Source: Roseococcus pinisoli (GTDB lineage: Bacteria > Pseudomonadota > Alphaproteobacteria > Acetobacterales > Acetobacteraceae). Taken from it: DNA of 64,000 bases. The stretch spans positions 992,001-1,056,000 of the forward strand of contig NZ_JAHCDA010000002.1 in NCBI RefSeq assembly GCF_018413645.1, given 5' to 3'. Position numbers and translations under genes: made by a program. Position 1 is the stretch's first letter, and each line of letters opens with the position of its first letter. Of the stretch, positions 1 to 8,246 are shown one piece after another. The notes beneath the pieces were generated by a model. The model saw nothing but the letters and a program-made list of their open reading frames with translations. It was not told the DNA's origin and made no database searches.

Positions 1-1
1 G

Positions 2-874
2 CACGCCTGCGGGCATGACGGGCACACGACCATGCTGCTCGGCGCAGCCAAGTACCTGGCCGAGACGCGCAACTTCGACGGCACCGTCTACGTGATCTTC
101 CAGCCGGCCGAGGAGAACCTGGCCGGCGGTGGCGTGATGGTCGCCGAGGGCCTGTTCGACCGCTTCCCGATGGAGCGCGTCTTCGGCCTGCACAACTGGC
201 CGACCGCGCCGGCGGGCACCTTCGTCTGGCGCGAGGGGCCGGTGATGGCCGCCGTCGCCAACCTCGAGGTCACGATCACCGGAAAGGGCGCGCATGGCGC
301 CCTGCCCTTCCAGGGCAACGATCCGATCGTGATCGCCGCCGCCATCGTGCAGGCACTGCAGACGGTGGTGGCGCGCAACCTCGACGCCTCGGATGCGGGC
401 GTCATCACCATCGGCCATATCAATGGCGGCCACACCTACAACGTGATCCCCGAGACGGTGACCATGCTCGGCACCGCGCGCTGGTTCCTGCCCGAGGTGG
501 GAGACCTGCTCGAGCAGAAGTTCAAGTCGCTCGTCACCGGGATCGCCGCCAGCTTCGGCGCCTCGGCCACGGCCGAGTTCAAACGCGCCTATCCGGCCAC
601 GATCAACGAGGCGGAAAGCACGCAGCTCGCGCGCAAGGCCGCCCAGTCGGTCGCCGGTGAGCGCGTGCAGCAGATGGCCAAGCCCACGATGGGCGCCGAG
701 GACTTCTCCTTCATGCTGAACGAGCGGCCCGGGGCTTACCTCATGCTCGGCGGCGGGAAGACCGACAGCGATCCCAGCGTCCACCATCCGCTCTACGACT
801 TCAACGACGAGATCCTGCCCGTGGGCGCGAGCTATTGGGTGACGCTGACGGAGCAGCTCCTGCCCCGTGGCTGA
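2..874 (+). CDS. M20 family amidohydrolase (peptidase M20D-like), 5' end cut by the window
   Basis: Metal-dependent amidohydrolase of the M20D group, which cleaves N-acyl or amino-acid conjugates (hippurate hydrolase and IAA-amino acid hydrolase relatives). The frame is open from base 2, and the first visible residues hold the metal-binding motif CGHDGHT, so the N-terminal quarter lies outside the window. QPAEEN supplies the general-base and metal-ligand Glu pair; GLHNWP follows. The dimerisation domain sits in the middle, and TMGAEDFSFML and VHHPLYDFND near the end are typical of the family. The stop overlaps the next start by 8 bases. Family is certain; substrate is not shown. Confidence 0.92.
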   Translation, partial: HACGHDGHTTMLLGAAKYLAETRNFDGTVYVIFQPAEENLAGGGVMVAEGLFDRFPMERVFGLHNWPTAPAGTFVWREGPVMAAVANLEVTITGKGAHGALPFQGNDPIVIAAAIVQALQTVVARNLDASDAGVITIGHINGGHTYNVIPETVTMLGTARWFLPEVGDLLEQKFKSLVTGIAASFGASATAEFKRAYPATINEAESTQLARKAAQSVAGERVQQMAKPTMGAEDFSFMLNERPGAYLMLGGGKTDSDPSVHHPLYDFNDEILPVGASYWVTLTEQLLPRG

Positions 875-1523
875 GAGCCTCTCCCAGCAGGCCGCAGGGC
901 CGGGGCAGCAGGCCCCTTCCCCTTCCGGCGTCAAGGCCGGAAGGCTCCCCGCGGACCAGCCCCAGCCAGCGGCGACCACCAAGGTTCCAGGCAGGCTCGA
1001 ACTCTTCCTCGGCTTCGCGAAGATCGGCGCGCTGGGCTTCGGAGGCGTCGGCCCCTGGGCGCGGCATGTGATCGTCGAGGAACGCCAGTGGCTCACCGAG
1101 CGCGAATACGCCGAGGTGCTTGGGATGGGACAGATCCTGCCCGGCCCCAATGTGGGCAATGCGGCGGTGATGATCGGGCGGGGCTTCCACGGCCTGCCCG
1201 GCGCCCTGCTGGCTTCGGCGGGCCTCTATATCGGTCCGCTCTGCATCCTGATCGTCCTCGCGATGCTCTATGACGCCTATGGCGCCCTGCCGCGCGTCGC
1301 GCCCTTCATGACGGGCGTGGCCGCCGCGGCGGCCGGCATGGTCATCGGCATGGCGCTGAAGATGGGCTTCAACCTGAAGCCACCCGTGCAGCTTGTGGCC
1401 GTCGGCCTCCTCGCCATGGGGGCGGCCGCCTGGCTGCGCCTGCCCCTGCCGCTGATCGTGGTGATCCTGGCGCCGCTCGGCATCTGGATCTCGCTCCGGC
1501 TCGCGCGGAAGCCCCAGCCGTGA
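867..1523 (+). CDS. Chromate transporter, half-size subunit (N-type CHR domain)
   Basis: Inner-membrane ChrA-family protein of 218 aa with a single CHR domain, half the length of classical ChrA. The CHR signature is visible: GFGGVGPWARH, a W-L-T-E-x-E-Y segment, and GQILPGPN. Four to six hydrophobic segments follow. The first ~50 residues are a proline/glutamine-rich, non-membrane extension absent from the other three paralogues. The GTG start at 867 overlaps the previous stop, suggesting coupling. Half-size CHR proteins work in pairs, and this gene overlaps a C-type partner. Chromate efflux is the family's known role; the actual anion here is unproven. Confidence 0.88.
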   Translation: MAESLSQQAAGPGQQAPSPSGVKAGRLPADQPQPAATTKVPGRLELFLGFAKIGALGFGGVGPWARHVIVEERQWLTEREYAEVLGMGQILPGPNVGNAAVMIGRGFHGLPGALLASAGLYIGPLCILIVLAMLYDAYGALPRVAPFMTGVAAAAAGMVIGMALKMGFNLKPPVQLVAVGLLAMGAAAWLRLPLPLIVVILAPLGIWISLRLARKPQP

Positions 1524-2038
1524 TCCTGCTCGGACAGATCCTCATCGCCTTCGCCACCCTGTCGCTCCTGGCGATCGGCGGCGCCAATGCCGTTCTGCCC
1601 GAGATGCACCGGCTGCTCGTCGACGTGCATCACTGGATGGACGACGCGACCTTCACGCAGCTCTTCGCACTGGCCCAGGCTGCCCCGGGGCCGAACATCC
1701 TCGCCGCCTCGGTGATGGGCTGGCACATCGCGGGGCCCGCCGGGATGATGGTGGCCACGCTCGGCATGCTGGTTCCAGCCGCCTGCCTCGCCTGGATCAT
1801 GGCGGGGCTGACCATCCGCCTGCGTGGCAATACCTGGATGAAGCCGGCGCAGTTCGGGCTGGTGCCGATCGCCGTCGGGCTGATCGCGGCCTCCGGCCTC
1901 ATCATGGCGCAGGCGACGGTGACGGGCTGGGCGGCGCTGGTCATCGTCATCGCCGCGACACTCTTCGTCTGGCGCACCAAATACTCGCCGCTCTGGGTTC
2001 TGCTGGCGGGCGGTCTCGTGGGGTTGGTGCTGCTGTGA
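1520..2038 (+). CDS. Chromate transporter, half-size subunit (C-type CHR domain)
   Basis: Membrane protein of 172 aa, partner of the preceding gene. It has IGGANAVLPEMHRLLVD near the N-terminus and AQAAPGPNIL, the C-half version of the CHR signature, followed by several hydrophobic helices. The GTG start overlaps the upstream stop by 4 bases and its own stop overlaps the next start by 4, so the four genes read as one translationally coupled unit. Subunit pairing is inferred from the N-then-C order. Confidence 0.88.
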   Translation: MILLGQILIAFATLSLLAIGGANAVLPEMHRLLVDVHHWMDDATFTQLFALAQAAPGPNILAASVMGWHIAGPAGMMVATLGMLVPAACLAWIMAGLTIRLRGNTWMKPAQFGLVPIAVGLIAASGLIMAQATVTGWAALVIVIAATLFVWRTKYSPLWVLLAGGLVGLVLL

Positions 2039-2571
2039 GCGAGCGGCCCAGCCGCACCGCGCTTTTCCTTGGATATCTGCAGATCGGCCTGACGTCCTTC
2101 GGGGGCGTCAATGCCTGGGCCCGGCGCTTCTTCGTCGAGAAGAAGGGCTGGCTGACCGAGCAGGAATATGCCGAGGTCCTGGGCATCGGCCAGGTGCTGC
2201 CCGGCCCCAACGCCCTCAACACCGCCATCGGCATCGGCACGTATTTCCATGGCGCGACGGGGGCGATCGTCTGCGCGCTGGGCCTCTTCACCGGGCCGAT
2301 GGTCCTGCTGGCCGCCGTCGCCTCGCTCTACGACACCTACGGCCAGCTGCCGCTGGTCCGCGCGATCCTGACCGGCATCGCGGCGGCCGCCGCCGGCATG
2401 GTGATGGGCACGGCGGTGAAGATGGTCACCAAGCTGCGCCCTTCGCGGACGCTGCTCTGCATCGGCCTTGCCGCCTTCACCCTCGCCGCACTGAAGGTCC
2501 GCATGCCTTATGTGCTGCTGATGCTGGCGCCGCTGGGCCTCATCGCCGCCTGGCGTGAGCTCGACCGGTGA
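2035..2571 (+). CDS. Chromate transporter, half-size subunit (second N-type)
   Basis: 178 aa membrane protein, a paralogue of the gene at 867. It shares FGGVNAWARRFFVEKKGWLTE and GQVLPGPN with it but lacks the long N-terminal extension. It begins with GTG inside the end of the previous gene and overlaps the next gene by 4 bases. With the following C-type gene it makes a second complete pair, so this looks like a tandem duplication of a two-gene chr unit followed by divergence. Confidence 0.87.
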   Translation: MSERPSRTALFLGYLQIGLTSFGGVNAWARRFFVEKKGWLTEQEYAEVLGIGQVLPGPNALNTAIGIGTYFHGATGAIVCALGLFTGPMVLLAAVASLYDTYGQLPLVRAILTGIAAAAAGMVMGTAVKMVTKLRPSRTLLCIGLAAFTLAALKVRMPYVLLMLAPLGLIAAWRELDR

Positions 2572-3098
2572 CCGGCGAGGACGACCTCTGGCCGCTCGTC
2601 ACCGGCTTCCTCGGCATCTCGCTGCTGAGCGTGGGTGGCGGCATCGCCGTGCTGCCGGAGATGCACCGGCTGGTCGTCGAATCCCACGGGTGGATGGACG
2701 GCCTCGCCTTCGCCAAGCGCTACGCGCTCGCCCAGGCCGCCCCGGGGCCGAACATCATGGTGGTCGGGCTGATCGGCTGGCACGTCGCCGGCGCGATCGG
2801 CATGGTGTCCGCCATGCTGGCGATGTGCGGGCCGACCTCGCTGCTGGCCTATGCCTTCGCGCGGCTGCGGCGGAGGGTGGCCGGCGCCCGCTGGATGCGC
2901 GTCTTCGAGCGCGGGATGGTGCCCATCGCCATCGGGCTCATCGCGGCCTCCGGCCTGCTGCTGGCATCAGGTGCGGCCGAAGGCTGGCTGCCGGTGGCCA
3001 TCAGCGCGGGCAGCACGCTTTTCGTCTGGCGCACCAGGCGCAGCCCGCTCTGGGTGCTGGCCGTCGGTGCCGTGCTCGGCGCGCTGTTCCTGCATTGA
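2568..3098 (+). CDS. Chromate transporter, half-size subunit (second C-type)
   Basis: 176 aa membrane protein, paralogue of the gene at 1520 (VGGGIAVLPEMHRLVVE, AQAAPGPNIM). It is the last of four overlapping CHR genes. A strong hairpin follows at once, so the operon probably ends here. It is not a full-length ChrA; the two halves are encoded separately. Confidence 0.87.
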   Translation: MTGEDDLWPLVTGFLGISLLSVGGGIAVLPEMHRLVVESHGWMDGLAFAKRYALAQAAPGPNIMVVGLIGWHVAGAIGMVSAMLAMCGPTSLLAYAFARLRRRVAGARWMRVFERGMVPIAIGLIAASGLLLASGAAEGWLPVAISAGSTLFVWRTRRSPLWVLAVGAVLGALFLH

Positions 3099-3103
3099 GC
3101 GCG

Positions 3104-3128
3104 CGCCGGGAGGCCAGGCCTCCCGGCG
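3104..3128. terminator. Bidirectional hairpin between converging genes
   Basis: Perfect 11-bp inverted repeat (CGCCGGGAGGC / GCCTCCCGGCG) with a 3-nt loop, filling the 41-bp gap between the last chr gene and the converging aspartate dehydrogenase gene. No U-tract follows, but position and stability suit transcription ending from both sides. Confidence 0.7.
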
Positions 3129-3139
3129 ACGTCTTCCTC

Positions 3140-3952
3140 TCAGCTGCCGACCTTGAGCGTGCTCGTCAGCCCGCGCAGGCAGGCGAGGATGCTGAGCGGC
3201 GTGATCTTGCCGGTCCGCGGATTCTCCAGGCTCGGCACATTCTCGATCGTCATGGTCAGCCGCACCTCGTCGGCTTCCACGCGGATCGTGTGCGTGTTGC
3301 GCGTCACGGTCGGATCCGCCCAGATCTCGACCATGGTGCGCTCGGGGCCGATGCCCGCCAGCGCCAGCGCAGCCGCCACGTTCACATTGGCCGGAAAGCC
3401 CTGCGCCGCATCGAAGGCATTGCCCTTGAAGACGAGCAACGGCTTGTCCACCGCCGTCAGGTCAACCTTGTTGATCTCGAGATAGGGCGCGCCAGCGAGG
3501 CCGCCTGGCGGCTTGCGCGTCTCGATCGTGACCGTCGAGACCGTGCCCTCGGCGGCCGCCCGCACGGCATCCAGGCCGAGCAGCGCGCCCGTCGGCACGA
3601 CGATGCGCGCGCCCGTCTTCCGGGCCAGATCGACCAGCTGCATGCGCGGCAGCAGCGCACCGACCGAGCTCGGCACGAAGATGCGCCCGCGCGTGATGGC
3701 CGCCGTCGCCACCTCCTCGAAAACGGCCGCCGGCGCCGCCTCCACGACGATATCGGCGAGCGCCGCGAGCTCGGCCAGCGGCACCAGGGCCGGCTTGGCC
3801 CGGAAGCCGGCCAGATTGGCCGTGGCCTTCGCCTGGTCCTTCGCGCTGACGGCGACGAGCTTCAGCCCCTCCACGCCCTGATCAAGGGCACGGGCGAGGT
3901 GCAGCCCGATCGCGCCGAGGCCGGCGATGCCGACCGTAAGTTCTTTTGCCAT
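3140..3952 (-). CDS. nadX: Aspartate dehydrogenase
   Basis: 270 aa NAD(P)-dependent L-aspartate dehydrogenase, giving iminoaspartate/oxaloacetate. It can feed NAD synthesis or aspartate catabolism. The N-terminal Rossmann motif is GIAGLGAIG; the middle has VEAAPAAVFEE and VPTGALLGLDAV, and FPANVNVAAALALAG is the conserved aspartate-dehydrogenase (former DUF108) block. Length is usual for the family. The gene lies downstream of an SDR gene on the same strand, and there is no nadA/nadC nearby, so a catabolic role is as likely as NAD synthesis. Confidence 0.85.
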   Translation of the reverse strand: MAKELTVGIAGLGAIGLHLARALDQGVEGLKLVAVSAKDQAKATANLAGFRAKPALVPLAELAALADIVVEAAPAAVFEEVATAAITRGRIFVPSSVGALLPRMQLVDLARKTGARIVVPTGALLGLDAVRAAAEGTVSTVTIETRKPPGGLAGAPYLEINKVDLTAVDKPLLVFKGNAFDAAQGFPANVNVAAALALAGIGPERTMVEIWADPTVTRNTHTIRVEADEVRLTMTIENVPSLENPRTGKITPLSILACLRGLTSTLKVGS

Positions 3953-4013
3953 GTCTTCCGATCACCAAAAGGGTCGCATGTCTTCAAGCCGCTCGCCGCC
4001 TGGCGGGCGCGGC

Positions 4014-4799
4014 TCACACCACCGGGCTGCGGCCGCCATCCACATTGATGGCGGTGCCGGTCACATAGCCGCATTGCTCGCTCACCAGCAGCAGGGCCAT
4101 GGCGGCGAATTCCTCGGCCTTGCCGATGCGGCCGAGCGGCACGGGCGCGCCCTGCTCCGCCTTCCACTCTTCCCAGGTGATGTTGCGCTTATCCGCCGCA
4201 TGGCGGCGCACCCACTGGTCGCTCTCGATGATGCCGACCAGCATCGCGTTCACCAGGATATTGTCCGGGGCAAATTCATTGGCCAACGCCTTGGTCAGCG
4301 CCATGCCGGCCGCGCGGCTGACGCTCGTGGGCGCGGAGCCGGCGGCGGGTGCCTTCGCGCCGATGTTCAGGACATTGATGATGCGGCCCCACTTGCGCGC
4401 CTTCATGCCCGGCAGCACGCCCTTGCACAGCCGGACGGCGGCCATGAGCTTGAGGTCCAGGTCGTCCTTCCACAACTCCTCGCCCACTTCGAGGAAGGGC
4501 CCGCGCTGCGAGGTGCCCGCGTTGTTGACCAGGATGTCGATGGGCCCCAGCGCCTTTACAGCATCCGCCACGGCGCCGGCGCAGCCTTCGGCGGTACGGA
4601 TATCGGCCGGCACGGCCGCGACCTTGGCCTTGGGGGCGGCGGCCTGGATCTCGGCCTTCGCCGCCTCCAGCGCCTCGGCGCCACGCGCCACGATCGCGAC
4701 GTTGCCGCCCGCCTGCGCAAAGGCCTTCGCCATGGCGAGGCCGAGACCCTTGGAACCGCCGGTGATGAACGCGTTGCGGCCGTCGATGGTGAGATTCAT
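4014..4799 (-). CDS. SDR family protein with substituted catalytic Tyr/Lys
   Basis: Rossmann-fold protein of 261 aa, starting at the ATG before NLTIDGRNAF rather than 18 codons upstream. TGGSKGLG binds the cofactor and NNAGT is intact. At the expected Tyr-x3-Lys site the protein reads T-S-V-S-R (about residues 158-162), so both catalytic residues are replaced, while the flanking AAGMALTKALA aligns well with normal SDRs. The C-terminus GTAINVDGG is typical. Either it is a divergent SDR with another chemistry or a non-oxidoreductase binding protein. It sits upstream of nadX on the same strand. Confidence 0.8.
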   Translation of the reverse strand: MNLTIDGRNAFITGGSKGLGLAMAKAFAQAGGNVAIVARGAEALEAAKAEIQAAAPKAKVAAVPADIRTAEGCAGAVADAVKALGPIDILVNNAGTSQRGPFLEVGEELWKDDLDLKLMAAVRLCKGVLPGMKARKWGRIINVLNIGAKAPAAGSAPTSVSRAAGMALTKALANEFAPDNILVNAMLVGIIESDQWVRRHAADKRNITWEEWKAEQGAPVPLGRIGKAEEFAAMALLLVSEQCGYVTGTAINVDGGRSPVV

Positions 4800-4877
4800 G
4801 TCGGCATCCTTCCCGATTTCGCGCGAGGCTAACCCCGCTGCGGAGCGCGGCATAGAAGGGGCGGAAAGCCCGGCAGA

Positions 4878-5615
4878 TCAGGCCAGCACGAAGTCCGGAC
4901 GGGGCAAACCGAGATAGGCGTCGCGCAGCGCGTTGGACCAGCCGTCCCGGATCGTCCGGTAATAGGCATCGTCCTCGGTGATGCGCCGGCGGGTGCAGAT
5001 CCGCAGCTGGTCCACGCGCACCACCGAAAGGTCCAGCGGCAGCGCCACGGAGAGGTTCGAGCGGATGGTGCTGTCCATGCTGATCAGGGTCAGCGCCACG
5101 CCTTCCACCAACGTCGTCTGCGGCGTCACCACGCGATCGAGGATGGGCTTGCCGTACTTGTGCTCGCCGATCTGCAGGAAGGGCGTGTCGTCCGTCGCCT
5201 CGATGAAGTTGCCTGCCGAATAGACCAGGAACAGGCGGGGCCTTCCGCCCGCGATCTGGCCGCCGATCAGCAGGCTGCAATCGAAGCCGAGCCCCTGCGC
5301 CGCCAGCGCCGCGCTGTCCATCGCGGCGACCTGGCGCACTGCCGCGCCCACCAGTTGGGCGGCGGTGAACATGTCGGGCACGTCGGCGAGCGTCTGCGAG
5401 CTTCCGTTAAGCCAGACGCCGGCCTGCAGCAGGTTCCAGACGGCCTGGGTGATGGCGAGGTTGCCCGCGGTCATCAACACCAGCGCGCGGTCGCCTTCCC
5501 GCTCGATGGCGAACATCTTCGAGAAGGTCGAAATATTGTCGAGGCCCGCATTGGTGCGCGTGTCCGAGAGCATGACGATGCCCTCGTTCAGCAGCATCCC
5601 GACGCAATAGGTCAT
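4878..5615 (-). CDS. Anbu: proteasome-type protease (ancestral beta subunit)
   Basis: 245 aa Ntn-hydrolase of the COG3484/Anbu family, related to HslV and the 20S beta subunit and known to form helical or ring assemblies without a dedicated ATPase. It begins MTYCVG, so Thr2 would be the N-terminal nucleophile after Met removal; SDTRTNAG and a Lys in STFSKM match the proteasome active-site layout. AGGRPRLFLVYSAGNFIEA is typical of Anbu. An AGGGGAGA-like ribosome site precedes the start. It is the third gene after ATP-grasp and alpha-E genes, the recurrent Anbu neighbourhood. Confidence 0.9.
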   Translation of the reverse strand: MTYCVGMLLNEGIVMLSDTRTNAGLDNISTFSKMFAIEREGDRALVLMTAGNLAITQAVWNLLQAGVWLNGSSQTLADVPDMFTAAQLVGAAVRQVAAMDSAALAAQGLGFDCSLLIGGQIAGGRPRLFLVYSAGNFIEATDDTPFLQIGEHKYGKPILDRVVTPQTTLVEGVALTLISMDSTIRSNLSVALPLDLSVVRVDQLRICTRRRITEDDAYYRTIRDGWSNALRDAYLGLPRPDFVLA

Positions 5616-5696
5616 CGTCCGTCTCCCCTTCGGGCACAGGCGCGGCGGGGCCGCGATCGGTCCCGCCGGATCACGCCCGCCGCAGCGGGCCGGGCC

Positions 5697-6638
5697 CTAG
5701 GCGCGGATGTAGAACGCCTCGATCTCGCCGCCCAGGGTCGCGACGCCGTTGATCGTCTCCGTCAGGTAGTCGTGCAGCCCGCCCCGCATGATGTCCTCGA
5801 TCCGCCCGGCATGAAGCGCCGCCTGCGTCGCGCGCGCCATCCGGTGGCATTCGCCGCGCCGGCCGCCCTGGCCGGCGGCGATGAGCTCGAGCACCTCGCA
5901 GACCCGATCGTAGCAGGCGGCCAGGCTGCGGGGCATCTCGCGGTTCAGGATCAGGAACTCGGCGACGCGCCCCGGCTCGATCCGGTCGCGATAGGTCCAT
6001 TGATAGGCCCGCAGCCCGGAGACCGATTGCAGCACCGCCTGGCACTGGCCGTGCTGGACGGTGACTTCCCGCGAGGGCCCGCCCAGCAGGTCGTGCTTCA
6101 CGTCCAGCAGACGCGCGGTGGCGTCCGCCCGCTCCAGGGCCGTGCCGAGCTGGACGAAGAGCCAGGCCTCTCCGCGCAGCATCGTGTCCATGGCCGCGCC
6201 GTTGAAGAGCAACACCCGCTCGCGCACCCATTCCAGGAAACCGTGCAGCTTCTCGCCCTGGAAGTCGGCCGGGGTGACGTGGCGCAGCCGCGTCCAGCTG
6301 TCGCTGAGCGCACTCCACATGTCGACGGTCAGCGAAGTACGCACGCTGCGGCCGTTCTGCCGCGCCGCCGCGAAGCAGGGGATGATGCCGGAGAAGTTGC
6401 CCGGATCGCGGATCAGGAAGTCGACGACCTTCTCCTCCGTCGCCTCCCGGTGATGCTGGAAGAAGGCCGGCTCGCAGCCCGCGGCGACGAGCAGCGAGCG
6501 CCACTGGTCATTCTCGGCGTTCAGCTCGTCGGTCAGGCTGGCCATGCGCGACGCGACGGCAAGGCCGCGCGCCACATTGGCCGCACGCTCGGTGTAGCGG
6601 CCCAGCCAGAAGAGGCTTTCGGCGGCGCGGCTCAGCAT
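5697..6638 (-). CDS. Alpha-E domain protein (COG2307)
   Basis: 313 aa, all-helical alpha-E family protein; the opening MLSRAAESLFWLGRYTERA is the family hallmark. These proteins accompany circularly permuted ATP-grasp enzymes and Anbu, and the module has been proposed to make and handle a peptide or amide modification, though the product is unknown. The start overlaps the ATP-grasp stop by 7 bases, so the two are translationally coupled. Confidence 0.9.
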   Translation of the reverse strand: MLSRAAESLFWLGRYTERAANVARGLAVASRMASLTDELNAENDQWRSLLVAAGCEPAFFQHHREATEEKVVDFLIRDPGNFSGIIPCFAAARQNGRSVRTSLTVDMWSALSDSWTRLRHVTPADFQGEKLHGFLEWVRERVLLFNGAAMDTMLRGEAWLFVQLGTALERADATARLLDVKHDLLGGPSREVTVQHGQCQAVLQSVSGLRAYQWTYRDRIEPGRVAEFLILNREMPRSLAACYDRVCEVLELIAAGQGGRRGECHRMARATQAALHAGRIEDIMRGGLHDYLTETINGVATLGGEIEAFYIRA

Positions 6639-8077
6639 GGCACGCCTCCCGTCATCGGGTCGCGGTCCAGGACCCAGGTGTCCTTGGTCCCTCCCCCCTG
6701 CGACGAGTTCACGACCAGCGAACCCTCGCGCAACGCCACGCGCGTCAGCCCGCCCGGCACGATGCGCACCTCGTCCTTCGTACTCAGGACAAAGGGCCGC
6801 AGGTCCACGTGGCGCGGGGCGATGCCCGCCTCCACCAGCGTCGGCACGGTGGAGAGCGCGAGGGTGGGCTGCGCGATGTAGTCCTGCGGCCGGGCCCGGA
6901 TGCGCGCGGCGAATTCCGCTCGCTCGGCCTGCGTCGCATGCGGACCGATCATCATGCCGTAGCCGCCCGAGCCCTGGGCCAGCTTCACCACCAGCTCGTG
7001 CAGATGCTCCAGCACATAGGACCGGTGCGTCTCCTGCTCGCAGAGATAGGTGGGCACGTTCTCCAGCTTCGGCTCCTCGCCGAGGTAGAAGCGGATCATG
7101 TCCGGCACGTAGGGGTAGATCGCCTTGTCGTCCGCGATGCCGCAGCCGGGCGCGTTGCAGAGCGCGATGTTGCCCGCTTTGTAGGCGGCCATCAGGCCGG
7201 GAACGCCCAGCATGCTGTCCGGCCGGAAGGCCTTGGGGTCGAGATAGTCGTCGTCGATGCGGCGATAGAGCACGTCGACGCGCTTCGGCCCGGCAGTCGT
7301 CCGCATGTAGACGACGTCGTCCTCGATGGTGAGGTCCGCGCCCTCCAGCACCTCGACGCCCATTTCGTCGGCCAGGAAGCAGTGCTCGTAATAGGCACTG
7401 TTGAAGGAGCCGGGCGTCAGGATCGCGACCGTCGGATCGGGGCCTGCCCGCTCCGGCGCGGCCGCCTTCAGCGTCGCCAGCAGCTCTTCCGGGTAATGGT
7501 TCACGGGCGCGATGCGATGCTGCGCGAGCAGGCGGGGAAAGAGGCGCAGCATCGCCTCCCGGTTCTCCAGCATGTAGGAGACGCCCGATGGCGTGCGCGC
7601 ATTATCCTCCAGCACGTAGAACTGGTTCGGCGCCGTGCGCACCACGTCGATGCCCGCGATATGCGTGTAGATGCCGCCGGGCGGCGTGAAGTCGCGCATC
7701 TCGGGGCGGAACTGCTCGTTGCCGACCACCAGATGCTCGGGGATCTTGCCCGCCTTCAGGATCTCCTGCCGGCCATAGACGTCGGCGAGGAAGGCGTTCA
7801 GCGCCCTCACCCGCTGCGAGAGACCAGCGCTCAGCCCGTCCCATTCCGACCGGCCAAGGATACGCGGGATGATGTCGAAGGGAATGAGGCGATCAGGATC
7901 GCCGCCCTCGCCATAGACCGCGAAGGTGATGCCGACGCGGCGGAACAGCACCTCCGCCTCGGCGCGCTTGGCCGCCAGGTCAGTCGGCGGCGTCTTGCGG
8001 AGCCACTCGGCGATGGCCCGGTAGGCGGGGCGAAGCCGGTCGCCCTCCCCCATTTCGTCGAACGCATTTCCTGTCAT
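6632..8077 (-). CDS. Circularly permuted ATP-grasp family protein (COG2308)
   Basis: 481 aa from the ATG before TGNAFDEMGEG; an in-frame upstream extension of 19 residues looks non-coding. IPFDIIPRIL, LSQRVRALNAFLADVYG and PSGVSYMLENREAM are signatures of the circularly permuted ATP-grasp family. Such enzymes are expected to form an amide bond using ATP. It heads a three-gene set (ATP-grasp, alpha-E, Anbu). A transglutaminase-like gene, usual in this set, is not present in the window. Family is secure; substrate is unknown. Confidence 0.9.
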   Translation of the reverse strand: MTGNAFDEMGEGDRLRPAYRAIAEWLRKTPPTDLAAKRAEAEVLFRRVGITFAVYGEGGDPDRLIPFDIIPRILGRSEWDGLSAGLSQRVRALNAFLADVYGRQEILKAGKIPEHLVVGNEQFRPEMRDFTPPGGIYTHIAGIDVVRTAPNQFYVLEDNARTPSGVSYMLENREAMLRLFPRLLAQHRIAPVNHYPEELLATLKAAAPERAGPDPTVAILTPGSFNSAYYEHCFLADEMGVEVLEGADLTIEDDVVYMRTTAGPKRVDVLYRRIDDDYLDPKAFRPDSMLGVPGLMAAYKAGNIALCNAPGCGIADDKAIYPYVPDMIRFYLGEEPKLENVPTYLCEQETHRSYVLEHLHELVVKLAQGSGGYGMMIGPHATQAERAEFAARIRARPQDYIAQPTLALSTVPTLVEAGIAPRHVDLRPFVLSTKDEVRIVPGGLTRVALREGSLVVNSSQGGGTKDTWVLDRDPMTGGVPC

Positions 8078-8168
8078 GAAGAATCCGGCTCCGTCGATCC
8101 CGCCAGATTGGAGCCAGCCACGCGAGGTGCGCAAGCCAGACCGGCCGCAAAAGCGGAGCTTGGATTTG

Positions 8169-8193
8169 AACCTGCCGAAAATCCGGGCAGGTT
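8169..8193. promoter_or_regulatory. Inverted repeat in a divergent promoter region
   Basis: Perfect 8-bp inverted repeat AACCTGCC / GGCAGGTT around a 9-nt spacer, between the leftward ATP-grasp gene and the rightward ThDP-enzyme gene. It could be an operator or a leader hairpin. No regulator gene is adjacent. Confidence 0.35.
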
Positions 8194-8246
8194 GGGCGCC
8201 GGAAGCATCTCGCTTATGGTGTTGGGATAGCTAGGGGAATCCAGGA

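Noticed and set aside
867-3098. A single classical ChrA broken by frameshifts
   Set aside because: Each gene has its own start with clean 4-base overlaps and the four-domain order, so separate half-size proteins fit better.
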